This document shows, one piece after another, positions 1 through 5,141 of a DNA stretch of 5,633 nt. Every line of letters begins with the position of its first letter. Position 1 is the stretch's first letter. Made by a program: the position numbers and the translations under genes. Under the pieces are notes generated by a model. It was not told the origin of the DNA, did not search any database, and worked only from the letters and a program-made list of their open reading frames with translations. Source of the DNA: CAYSJU01 sp964431495 (GTDB lineage Bacteria; Omnitrophota; Gorgyraeia; Tantalellales; Tantalellaceae); NCBI GenBank assembly GCA_964431495.1, contig CAYSJU010000052.1, positions 1-5,633 on the forward strand, written 5' to 3'.

Positions 1-183
1 CGTTCGATTGGGTGGGCAGGGATCCGGAGTTGCATATTTTTTCGTCTCTTTCGTTTCCTTCTTTCCGGCGGACACGGCTTTAAACGGGGTCTTGCACGCG
101 ACCTCACAAGCGGCCGTGCTCGGGTCCGTAACCTTGCTCTCCTTCCATGAGACGCGTCCCAGTTCAATCCCCTGGAAACCAAT
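1..183. other. Window edge, no supported gene
   Basis: No convincing gene is seen here. On the minus strand the frame of the Spy-like gene stays open after its TAA stop (184-186) for about 60 codons to the window edge, but it has no ATG and no ribosome binding site next to a GTG. Its translation is lysine/threonine-rich with three cysteines and matches no family I recognise. The only GTG in this frame (73-75) would leave 25 codons. It may be the non-coding trailer of the upstream gene, or part of a gene whose start is unusual or damaged. Confidence 0.3.
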
Positions 184-654
184 TTATCCTTCTTTTGTTT
201 TCATCTCTGTCCGGCAAAGCCTTTTGAATTCCTCCATTTGTTCTTCTGTTAGTATATTCTTCAGGTCCGCGTAAGTTTTCACGAAATACTTCGCCTTTGC
301 GTTTTTCAATCCATACTGTTTGTCGATCAGCGTGTTTACCCCCTCCACATCGATTTTGTCTTCATGCAATTTTTCTTTTATATCAACTTTAACCAGATCG
401 ATTTCGGCATCCCGCTTGATCACTTCACGTTTGGTCGCGGACTTCAGGTCTTGTATTTTAGTTACCTGCTCAGCAGAAAGTCCCAATTCATCCTGATCTT
501 TGAGCATGGATTTCGCTTTATGAAAGATCTTTTCATCGAGATCTTTATGATGCCTTCCTCCTTTTTTGCAATGATCAGCCTGTGCGATATAAGGCACAAG
601 ACTGAACATCAGAAACAATACTAATAGTGGAAATACGATAAGTTTTCTAATCAT
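184..654 (-). CDS. Spy/CpxP-like periplasmic protein (LTxxQ type)
   Basis: A 156-residue exported helical protein. Residues 1-26 form a signal peptide: MIRK, a long Leu/Phe/Val-rich core, and AQA before Asp27. The mature N-terminus is rich in metal-type ligands (DHC at 27-29, then GGRHHK), and a second cysteine sits at 147. The rest is charged alpha helix with two copies of the motif that marks the Spy/CpxP/heavy-metal-resistance group, LSAEQ (59-63) and LTEEQ (135-139). Members of that group are periplasmic chaperones or metal and envelope-stress sensors; which role applies here is not visible. The start is supported by a strong AAAGGAGG ribosome binding site 5 nt upstream of ATG 654. It lies 128 nt downstream of the membrane-protein gene, so the two may or may not be co-transcribed. 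No cognate two-component system is seen. Confidence 0.72.
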   Translation of the reverse strand: MIRKLIVFPLLVLFLMFSLVPYIAQADHCKKGGRHHKDLDEKIFHKAKSMLKDQDELGLSAEQVTKIQDLKSATKREVIKRDAEIDLVKVDIKEKLHEDKIDVEGVNTLIDKQYGLKNAKAKYFVKTYADLKNILTEEQMEEFKRLCRTEMKTKEG

Positions 655-778
655 GACCGCCTCCTTTTTGTTTGGATTGTAAGATTTGAACTAGTTAAAG
701 TTTACCTTCTGATAAAAAACCGGGCAGGCCAAATATCTTACTTTTTTTAAGCTTACAAGAGGTTTTGAAAACAATGCA

Positions 779-802
779 GGGACTAATAGAAATACTCGTC
801 CC
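779..802 (-). terminator. Hairpin over the stop codon of the membrane-protein gene
   Basis: On the minus strand a GGGAC/GUCCC stem continues, past one G/A mismatch, as AGUA/UAUU around a UUUC loop. The hairpin spans the TAG stop at 783-785. No U-tract follows, so it is at best a weak or factor-dependent terminator, or an mRNA 3' protecting structure. The call rests on base pairing alone. Confidence 0.3.
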
Positions 803-1298
803 CTTTAGGAAGGATACATGTTATAAGGTATTTTAAAAGTGTCGCTATTATGAGCGCATCCAAGAGGAACATAGCAAGAAAGACCATGTGTCGGTGCATT
901 TTCATGAAATTCATCTCATTGTGAAAATAAAGGACAAAAACATGTAGTATAAATAGAACCCCGATAGCTGACAGGATAAATACTCCCCGGCTTATCGTAT
1001 AGTGCAGGATATTCTCGCTTTTTTTTACTCGGTTATGTTTGTGTTCTACTGCCCTGTGGATGTTGCTCTTGGCTTCTTCTTTAGTTTCCAGGGTTTGCCG
1101 GAGCCCCTGGTTTATGTCCTTCCACGATGCCACTTCGGGCTCCAGGTTCAATAATTTCTGCATATCCATATAGCCCTGCCGGATCCTGTCTCTTTGAAGC
1201 TGTATTCTGAATATGATGAAAATACCGACAAGAGCTATCAACGATCCAATGGCAAGCGTCATTGTGCTATAGATTATGTAATAGCGGTCGATTTCCAT
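783..1298 (-). CDS. Three-helix integral membrane protein, unknown function
   Basis: A 171-residue protein that I do not recognise. Hydrophobic stretches at about residues 8-30, 104-126 and 136-162 should each cross the membrane. Between the first and second lies a charged, probably helical or coiled segment (31-103) rich in Gln, Lys, Arg and Glu, including QLQRDRIRQG. After helix 2 comes a His/Met-rich loop (HNEMNFMKMHRH, 126-137), which could bind metal, although this is only a composition hint. The positive charges after helix 1 place the 31-103 segment in the cytoplasm and the N-terminus outside. No catalytic motif is visible. ATG 1298 is the only sensible start because residues 8 onward are already membrane helix, but no clear Shine-Dalgarno precedes it. 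It ends 128 nt before the Spy-like gene on the same strand. Confidence 0.6.
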   Translation of the reverse strand: MEIDRYYIIYSTMTLAIGSLIALVGIFIIFRIQLQRDRIRQGYMDMQKLLNLEPEVASWKDINQGLRQTLETKEEAKSNIHRAVEHKHNRVKKSENILHYTISRGVFILSAIGVLFILHVFVLYFHNEMNFMKMHRHMVFLAMFLLDALIIATLLKYLITCILPKGDEYFY

Positions 1299-1321
1299 TA
1301 TGCTTACAGTTTACATCCAAA

Positions 1322-1333
1322 CCCGGCGCCGGG
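1322..1333. repeat. 12-nt perfect GC palindrome upstream of the membrane-protein gene
   Basis: CCCGGCGCCGGG is a perfect dyad ending 24 nt upstream of the ATG at 1298, in an otherwise AT-rich stretch. It could be an operator for a dimeric regulator or simply part of the neighbouring repeat array that starts at 1341. Only the symmetry and position support a role. Confidence 0.35.
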
Positions 1334-1340
1334 CAAATAT

Positions 1341-1415
1341 TTTCGGGGACGGGTATGGCTTTGGATTCAGAAACGGTCTTGATTTACAGGTAATTTGATT
1401 TTGGGAGAGGTGTAA
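1341..1415 (+). repeat. Degenerate repeat array, downstream side of the redox cassette
   Basis: About four diverged units follow one another here. They begin near 1341 (TTTCGGGGACGGGTATGG), 1366 (TTCAGAAACGGTCTTGAT), 1385 (TTACAGGTAATTTGAT) and 1400 (TTTTGGGAGAGGTG). They share the pattern TT, a G-run or CAG, AC(A/G)GGT, then a TTGA-like tail with the units at 2112-2204. Positions 1356-1380 are identical to 2175-2199. The last two units are weak matches. No coding function is seen in this stretch. Confidence 0.6.
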
Positions 1416-1439
1416 GGCCTGGCAAAATATTGCCAAGCC
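1416..1439 (-). terminator. Strong hairpin downstream of the desulforedoxin gene
   Basis: Read on the minus strand this is a 10-bp stem (GGCUUGGCAA with UUGCCAGGCC, one U-G wobble) around a 4-nt loop, 82 nt past the desulforedoxin stop. The wobble pairs only in the minus-strand RNA (the plus strand would have a C/A mismatch), which fits a structure serving the leftward transcript. No U-tract follows, so intrinsic termination is uncertain. Confidence 0.4.
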
Positions 1440-1521
1440 CTACTCACATCATGTTATGGCCTTCCTACGTTTACGGCATGTGCGTCTTTGGGGCCCTTCT
1501 GAGGTCCTTCGGATGCTCTTT

Positions 1522-1644
1522 TTATCCAATTTTTTCCATTGGTTGCTCGCAACAAACAAGTTCCCCGCCCCCTGCTTTTGTTACAGTCACTTCATTTCCA
1601 CAAACATTACACCTGTATTTCTCTCCTACCCTCTCTACTGCCAT
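1522..1644 (-). CDS. Desulforedoxin-like small iron protein
   Basis: A 40-residue protein starting MAVERVGEKYRCNVCGNEV and ending GGGELVCCEQPMEKIG. Cysteines 12, 15, 31 and 32 reproduce the CxxC plus adjacent CC arrangement of desulforedoxin and of the N-terminal domain of desulfoferrodoxin, which hold one Fe(SCys)4 centre. Tyr10 before the first cysteine and the GGGxLVCC stretch are also family features. Free-standing desulforedoxin is about this size (36-40 residues), so this is not a truncation, and the superoxide-reductase domain of desulfoferrodoxin is absent. ATG 1644 has a purine-rich AGGGGGTG site just upstream. It begins 29 nt after the ferritin-like gene on the same strand, so the two are probably co-transcribed. 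The likely role, inferred from that partner, is electron transfer to a diiron protein during oxidative stress. Confidence 0.85.
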   Translation of the reverse strand: MAVERVGEKYRCNVCGNEVTVTKAGGGELVCCEQPMEKIG

Positions 1645-1673
1645 AATACACCCCCTGATAAATAGAATTTATG

Positions 1674-1973
1674 TTACTGTTTTTTTATCTCCTCTTCCAC
1701 TTCTTCAGCACCCTCTTTGTAAAATTTCTCTTCATCAGGTGCCAATTGTTTTAAAAGTCTGAGGAATTCACCGGCATGTACACGTTCTTCATCAGCTATA
1801 TCCTTTAGCACATCTTTAGCTAATTCGTTATCTGTGGATTCCGCAAGCTGCATATAAAGCTGGATGGCCTCATATTCTGCCGCGATCATAAATCTTATTG
1901 CACGAATCAGCTCCTCCTGTGTAAGCCGGCGTTCTTTTGCAAGACCAGAAAATGGTGTTCCGAATTCAGGCAT
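1674..1973 (-). CDS. Ferritin-like diiron protein (short rubrerythrin/EncFtn type)
   Basis: A 99-residue, two-helix ferritin-like protein. The opening MPEFGTPFSGL and the AAEYEAIQLY block (31-40) are typical of the short rubrerythrin-annotated proteins of anaerobes and archaea. Glu33 and Glu63-x-x-His66 line up with the Glu32, Glu62 and His65 ferroxidase ligands of encapsulated ferritin, with a constant one-residue offset, and Tyr40 fits Tyr39. Two subunits would be needed to make one diiron site. No rubredoxin domain is fused. The C-terminus (EEIKKQ) does not look like an encapsulin cargo peptide, and no encapsulin is in the window. It probably oxidises ferrous iron or removes peroxide in the cytoplasm. 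ATG 1973 has a GGGAGG site 7 nt upstream. The desulforedoxin gene follows after 29 nt. The upstream DNA is entirely repeat units, so any promoter must lie within them. Confidence 0.8.
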   Translation of the reverse strand: MPEFGTPFSGLAKERRLTQEELIRAIRFMIAAEYEAIQLYMQLAESTDNELAKDVLKDIADEERVHAGEFLRLLKQLAPDEEKFYKEGAEEVEEEIKKQ

Positions 1974-1995
1974 AATTGACCTCCCTTATGTTAGA

Positions 1996-2070
1996 TGTTA
2001 AAAACCGTTCCTGAAAATGATCGGAGAACCGTACCCGATTTTGAAACTAGACCTGTGAAACTAGACCTGT
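1996..2070 (-). repeat. Inverted half of the repeat array upstream of the ferritin-like gene
   Basis: Read on the minus strand, four units succeed each other. Two are identical adjacent 14-mers, ACAGGTCTAGTTTC (2057-2070 and 2043-2056). They are followed by a GGGTACGGTTCTCCGATC unit and a TTCAGGAACGGTTTTTAA unit. They match, in opposite orientation, the units at 2112-2204. The outermost unit of each half has the same TTCAG(G/A)AACGGT core. The ribosome binding site of the ferritin-like gene follows within about 20 nt, so these units form its 5' leader or promoter region. Confidence 0.65.
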
Positions 2071-2111
2071 ACTTATTTTAAACCTAAAGGGGTACCTCAT
2101 TCAAGAGAATA

Positions 2112-2204
2112 TTTGGGGTACAGGTCTGAGATTGAGTTCAGGGACGGGTCTGAGCTTGATTTTGGGTACAGGTTTGGCTTTGGATTCAGAAACGGTCTTA
2201 ATCT
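2112..2204 (+). repeat. Direct half of the repeat array, four units of 20-25 nt
   Basis: Units begin at 2112 (TTTGGGGTACAGGTCTGAG), 2137 (TTCAGGGACGGGTCTGAG), 2161 (TTTGGGTACAGGTTTGG) and 2185 (TTCAGAAACGGTCTTAAT). They alternate between a TTTGGG(G)TACAGGT and a TTCAG(G/A)(G/A)AC(G)GGT beginning. The 10-mer AGACCTGTAC at 2063-2072 and its exact complement at 2118-2127 bracket a 45-nt centre, so the two halves form a large imperfect inverted repeat of REP/BIME-like character. No transposase gene is seen in the window. Confidence 0.7.
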
Positions 2205-2208
2205 CCTC

Positions 2209-2245
2209 AAAAGCCATACTTCCCTCTTAGGGTCGAATGGCTTTT
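2209..2245 (-). terminator. Probable terminator of the thi-tRNA transcript
   Basis: AAAAGCCAT (2209-2217) pairs perfectly with ATGGCTTTT (2237-2245), and inside them CCCT/AGGG (2222-2232) forms a second stem on a 3-nt loop. On the minus strand it starts 6 nt after the tRNA 3' end. The T-run there is only the four Ts at the foot of the stem. In the plus direction the stem is followed by TTTTGTATTTT, so it may work both ways and insulate the repeat array from the operon. Confidence 0.6.
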
Positions 2246-2251
2246 GTATTT

Positions 2252-2325
2252 TGGAGCGAGTGAGGGGAATCGAACCCCCGTAGCCAGCTTGGGAAGCTGG
2301 AGCACTGCCATTGTGCTACACTCGC
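2252..2325 (-). tRNA. tRNA-Gly (anticodon CCC)
   Basis: A complete 74-nt cloverleaf with an encoded CCA end. The acceptor stem GCGAGTG/CACTCGC is perfect over 7 bp. The D arm is GCAC/GTGC with GG in its loop. The anticodon arm CCAGC-TTCCCAA-GCTGG gives anticodon CCC (2291-2293). There is a five-base variable loop, and the T arm has the TTCGATT loop. Discriminator U73 (plus-strand position 2255) is as usual for bacterial glycine tRNA. It reads GGG codons. Its first base is also the last base of the upstream kinase stop codon, so it must be released from a shared precursor by RNase P or have a promoter inside the kinase gene. Confidence 0.96.
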
Positions 2326-3224
2326 TAAAACTTCGTCAACCTCTTAAAACGCCGGTATCTATCGGTGATCTTTTTCTTTGATGTTGCGAGCAAACCGTCA
2401 ACGCTGAATTTTTCAACGGTAAAAGACGCCAGTATACTGGCATATACTATGGCTTTTCTTAAGTCGTTGTCTGTAATCCTCCGCCTTCGAGAGAGATACC
2501 CTATCATGCCGCCTGCAAAGGTATCCCCCGCTCCGGTAGGGTCAACCACTTCCTCCAGGAGATACGCCGGCACTATAAAGCATGATCTTTTTGAAAGAAA
2601 GAACGAGCCGTGCTCCCCTTTCTTTATGACCACCATCTTTGGTCCTCTTGACAGCACATATTTAGCCGCATTGACAAGATTTCTTTCACCGGAGAGCATG
2701 AACGCCTCTTCGTCGTTCAATAAGAAAAGATCCACTTTTTTCATCAGTTTCAATAGCGGCTTTCTCTGGGTCTTGATCCACAGGTTCATGGTATCCGCTG
2801 CAACAAGTCCCCACGGTTTTATTTTTTCAAATATCCAGTCCTGCAGTTCCGGGTCTATGTTGGCAAGAAAAACGTTGTCATTAGGATCCACGTTCGGAGG
2901 GATATCCGGTTTAAACCCTTCAAACACGTTCAAACAGGTCTTGAGCGTCTTGGCGTAACTCAGGTCAGAAGCATAACGGGCTTTCCAGAAGAATGTTTTG
3001 CCTTTCTTCCGTTTCAGCCCGGTTGTGTCAATGTTTCGTTTTTCGAACATCGTAAAGTTTTTTCTGGGAAAATCGGTCCCGACCACGCTTATGAGGTTGA
3101 CGGGGGTGAAGAAAGAAGCGCTCAAAGACGCGAATGAAGCAGAACCTCCGAGGACCTTGTCCCTTTTCCCGTGTGGCGTTTCAACGCCGTCAAACGCGAC
3201 AGTCCCTATAACAGTGAGTCTCAT
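2325..3224 (-). CDS. PfkB/ribokinase-family kinase, substrate unknown
   Basis: A 299-residue PfkB-family small-molecule kinase, close to the usual size. Visible landmarks, numbered from ATG 3224, are MRLTVIGTVAFDGVETP (first strand), the substrate-side GGSASF (26-31), NDEE (170-173) and the C-terminal signature DPTGAGDTFAGG (228-239), in which Asp234 is the expected catalytic base and GAGD forms the anion hole. The pattern, with VGxDFP and LNVF, belongs to a widespread set of sugar or nucleoside kinase-like proteins without a firm substrate; it is not a classical ThiD or ThiM. ATG 3224 is preferred over an upstream in-frame GTG (3239), because that GTG lies in the GGAG ribosome binding site and the ATG forms an ATGA overlap with the thiC stop. 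Last gene before the tRNA. Confidence 0.85.
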   Translation of the reverse strand: MRLTVIGTVAFDGVETPHGKRDKVLGGSASFASLSASFFTPVNLISVVGTDFPRKNFTMFEKRNIDTTGLKRKKGKTFFWKARYASDLSYAKTLKTCLNVFEGFKPDIPPNVDPNDNVFLANIDPELQDWIFEKIKPWGLVAADTMNLWIKTQRKPLLKLMKKVDLFLLNDEEAFMLSGERNLVNAAKYVLSRGPKMVVIKKGEHGSFFLSKRSCFIVPAYLLEEVVDPTGAGDTFAGGMIGYLSRRRRITDNDLRKAIVYASILASFTVEKFSVDGLLATSKKKITDRYRRFKRLTKF

Positions 3225-4507
3225 TTCTTTTTTCTCCACGTTGTCTTTTTATTTTTGCCGGCGAGGCTTTCCTCTGTTATCTTTATTGAACAGAAATCCG
3301 CGCACATGGTGCACACGTCTTTTTCTTTTGGCCTTGATCCTTTACGGACCTTTTCGGGTATCTCGGGATCAAGAGCAAGTTTGAACTGGGTTTTCCAGTC
3401 CCTTCTGGCCCGGGCTTTTGATATCTCTATGTCCTTTTTGATCGCTGAAGGCAGGTTTTTCACAATATCAGCGGCATGGGCCGCTATTTTGGAAGCCATG
3501 ACCCCTTCACGGACGTCTTTAATGTCCGGCAGTTTCAGGTGTTCGGCAGGGGTTACATAGCACAGGAAATCCGCTCCGTGCGATGCAGCGATAGCGCCGC
3601 CGATCGCTGATACAATATGATCATAACCCGGAGCAGCGTCTGTGACCAGGGGGCCGAGTACGTAGAACGGCGCTCCGTGGCACACTGCTTTTTCCAGCTT
3701 GACATTCGACTCGATCTGGTCAAGCGGCATGTGGCCCGGGCCTTCTATCATGACCTGGACACCCCGGGAAAAGGCCTTTTTCTGAAGGTCGCCGAGTACC
3801 AGTAGCTCCTGCATCTGCAGGCGGTCCGAGGCATCAGCTATGGCGCCGGGCCTAAGGCTGTCCCCCAGGCTCAGGGTAATGTTGTATTTTTTCGCGATAT
3901 CCAGTATCCTGTCAAACTGGGATAAAAACGGATTTTGCCGGCCGTTAGCCGTCATCCATGCCGCCAGAAGCGCTCCTCCCCTGCTCACAATGTTTATTAT
4001 ACGCGGATTTTGTGACACAAAACTTATGGCTCCGAGGGTTATACCCGCATGTATGGTGAAAAAATCCACTCCTTCTTCTGCCTGTTTTTCAACTACTTCA
4101 ACAAAATCATCTTCCTTTAATGTGAGAAAACCCTTCTCAGGATCGCATGCCAGTTCGTAGACCGGGACCGTACCCAGAGGCAGTGGACAGTCTGAAAGAA
4201 GCTTTTTTCTGAGATTCCAGAGAAATGGTCCGGTGGAAAGATCCATCAGGGTATCAGCGCCTACTTTGACGGCTGCATCCATCTTCTTCATCTCGTTCCT
4301 GATGTTTGAATTTCCCGGAGAAAGTCCCAGGTTCGCGTTGACCTTTGTTGTCATGCCTTTTCCGATGGCGCAGGGTTTTGCTAATTTATGTTTATTGTTC
4401 TTTGGCACTACTATTGTTCCAGCGAATATGCCTTTTTTTATCTCGGAAATGCCGGCGTCTTCGGTTTTCGCGACTTTTTTCAGGATGTTTTCAGGTATTT
4501 TTATCAT
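3221..4507 (-). CDS. thiC: Phosphomethylpyrimidine synthase ThiC
   Basis: A radical-SAM enzyme of the cytoplasm that rearranges 5-aminoimidazole ribotide into HMP-P. The 428 residues match the short form; proteobacterial and plant enzymes carry a long N-terminal extension. Motifs in order are GMTTKVNANLG (51-61), TVPVYE (113-118), FTIHAG (150-155), SRGGA (175-179), SLGDSLRPG (213-221), IEGPGHMPL (254-262) and APFYVLGPLVTDAAPGYDHI (279-298). The C-terminal cluster motif is CTMCADFC with Cys399, 402 and 406. His259 and His323 (in AEHL) are spaced like the second metal-site histidines of solved ThiC structures. The cluster spacing reads CX2CX3C rather than the CX2CX4C of long ThiC. The start overlaps thiE by 17 nt, and the stop overlaps the kinase start as ATGA, pointing to translational coupling. 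The thiD2 and thiE neighbours argue against a benzimidazole-forming paralogue. Confidence 0.95.
   Translation of the reverse strand: MIKIPENILKKVAKTEDAGISEIKKGIFAGTIVVPKNNKHKLAKPCAIGKGMTTKVNANLGLSPGNSNIRNEMKKMDAAVKVGADTLMDLSTGPFLWNLRKKLLSDCPLPLGTVPVYELACDPEKGFLTLKEDDFVEVVEKQAEEGVDFFTIHAGITLGAISFVSQNPRIINIVSRGGALLAAWMTANGRQNPFLSQFDRILDIAKKYNITLSLGDSLRPGAIADASDRLQMQELLVLGDLQKKAFSRGVQVMIEGPGHMPLDQIESNVKLEKAVCHGAPFYVLGPLVTDAAPGYDHIVSAIGGAIAASHGADFLCYVTPAEHLKLPDIKDVREGVMASKIAAHAADIVKNLPSAIKKDIEISKARARRDWKTQFKLALDPEIPEKVRKGSRPKEKDVCTMCADFCSIKITEESLAGKNKKTTWRKKK
3234..3237 (-). promoter_or_regulatory. Ribosome binding site that fixes the kinase start
   Basis: GGAG lies 9 nt before ATG 3224, inside the end of thiC. 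It overlaps the GTG at 3237-3239 that would otherwise extend the kinase by five residues (MEKKE), so that GTG is better read as part of the ribosome binding site than as a start. Confidence 0.65.
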
Positions 4508-5141
4508 TTAATTTTCTTCTCAGTTCTTCTATTCTTTGTTTGGTGTTCTTTTCTGACAGTCCGTACCGCATAAAAGCGACTGTTCGTATTCCCTCCCCCA
4601 CCACTTTCCGCACGTTACCCTTGTTTATTCCGCCTATGGCTATTACCGGCTTATTTGATAGTCGGCGGATCTCCCTCAAGGCGGCAAGAGATATCTGCCG
4701 CAGTCCGGATTTAACAGGTGTCTTAAAGACCGGCCCCACAGCGACGTAATCATAATCCGGGGACCTGGCGGCGAAAAGGTCTTTTTTGTTCCTTATAGTG
4801 CGTCCGATTATGGCCCCGCGCCCGAGAAGCTTTCGCGCGATAGAGGCCGGTATATCGCCTTTGCCAAGGTGGACCCCGGAACAGCCCAGCGCGAGCGCCG
4901 CGTCCGGCCTGTCATTGATGATAACCGGGATATTCCTTTTTTTTGCTTCCGCGACCAGTCTTCGCGCGACGCGAAAAAGCCATCCGTCATTCAGGTCTTT
5001 GAACCGTAACTGGATAACATCGACGGGGCTGTTGATCAGCCCGAAGAATTTTGCCGCAAACACTTCCTTCTCAGGGAACATGCCGTTATCAAGAATCGGG
5101 TATATTTCCCAGGTCCTTAACAGCTGTTTTTTCGATTTCAT
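4491..5141 (-). CDS. thiE: Thiamine-phosphate synthase ThiE
   Basis: Joins HMP-PP with the thiazole phosphate to give thiamine phosphate and pyrophosphate. It is a 216-residue TIM barrel of normal length. Motifs are YPILD (14-18, first strand), QLRFKD (44-49, pyrophosphate contact), INDRPD (75-80, Mg site), GVHLGKGD (89-96), GRT (113-115, usually GxS/T), DYVAVGPVFKTPVK (131-144) and IAIGGI (167-172). No ribosome binding site precedes ATG 5141, which lies 50 nt inside thiD2. The next methionine (Met21) would remove the first strand, so a start further in is unlikely. Relative to thiD2 the gene is shifted +1, and an A6 run sits in the overlap; thiD2-thiE fusions are known, so this may really be one two-domain protein (see findings). 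It overlaps thiC by 17 nt at its end. Confidence 0.93.
   Translation of the reverse strand: MKSKKQLLRTWEIYPILDNGMFPEKEVFAAKFFGLINSPVDVIQLRFKDLNDGWLFRVARRLVAEAKKRNIPVIINDRPDAALALGCSGVHLGKGDIPASIARKLLGRGAIIGRTIRNKKDLFAARSPDYDYVAVGPVFKTPVKSGLRQISLAALREIRRLSNKPVIAIGGINKGNVRKVVGEGIRTVAFMRYGLSEKNTKQRIEELRRKLNDKNT

Noticed and set aside
1474..1524. In-frame extension of the desulforedoxin after its TAA (16 codons, starting KEHPKDL)
   Set aside because: Free desulforedoxins end near residue 36-40, and the extension does not resemble the second domain of desulfoferrodoxin, so chance openness is likely.
1674..1973. Ferritin-like protein as an encapsulin cargo
   Set aside because: The C-terminus lacks a recognisable targeting peptide and no encapsulin shell gene lies in the window.
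1996..2204. CRISPR array
   Set aside because: Units abut without unique spacers, are degenerate, occur in both orientations, and no cas gene is present.
2365..2958. Long plus-strand open frame (197 codons) opposite the kinase gene
   Set aside because: It is antisense to a clear PfkB kinase, is Ser/Phe-rich as expected from a reversed coding strand, and has no family resemblance or ribosome binding site.
3221..4507. ThiC read as a 5-hydroxybenzimidazole synthase (BzaF-like) paralogue
   Set aside because: The enzymes are related and use the same substrate, but overlapping thiE and thiD2 neighbours and no cobamide genes make ThiC the better reading.
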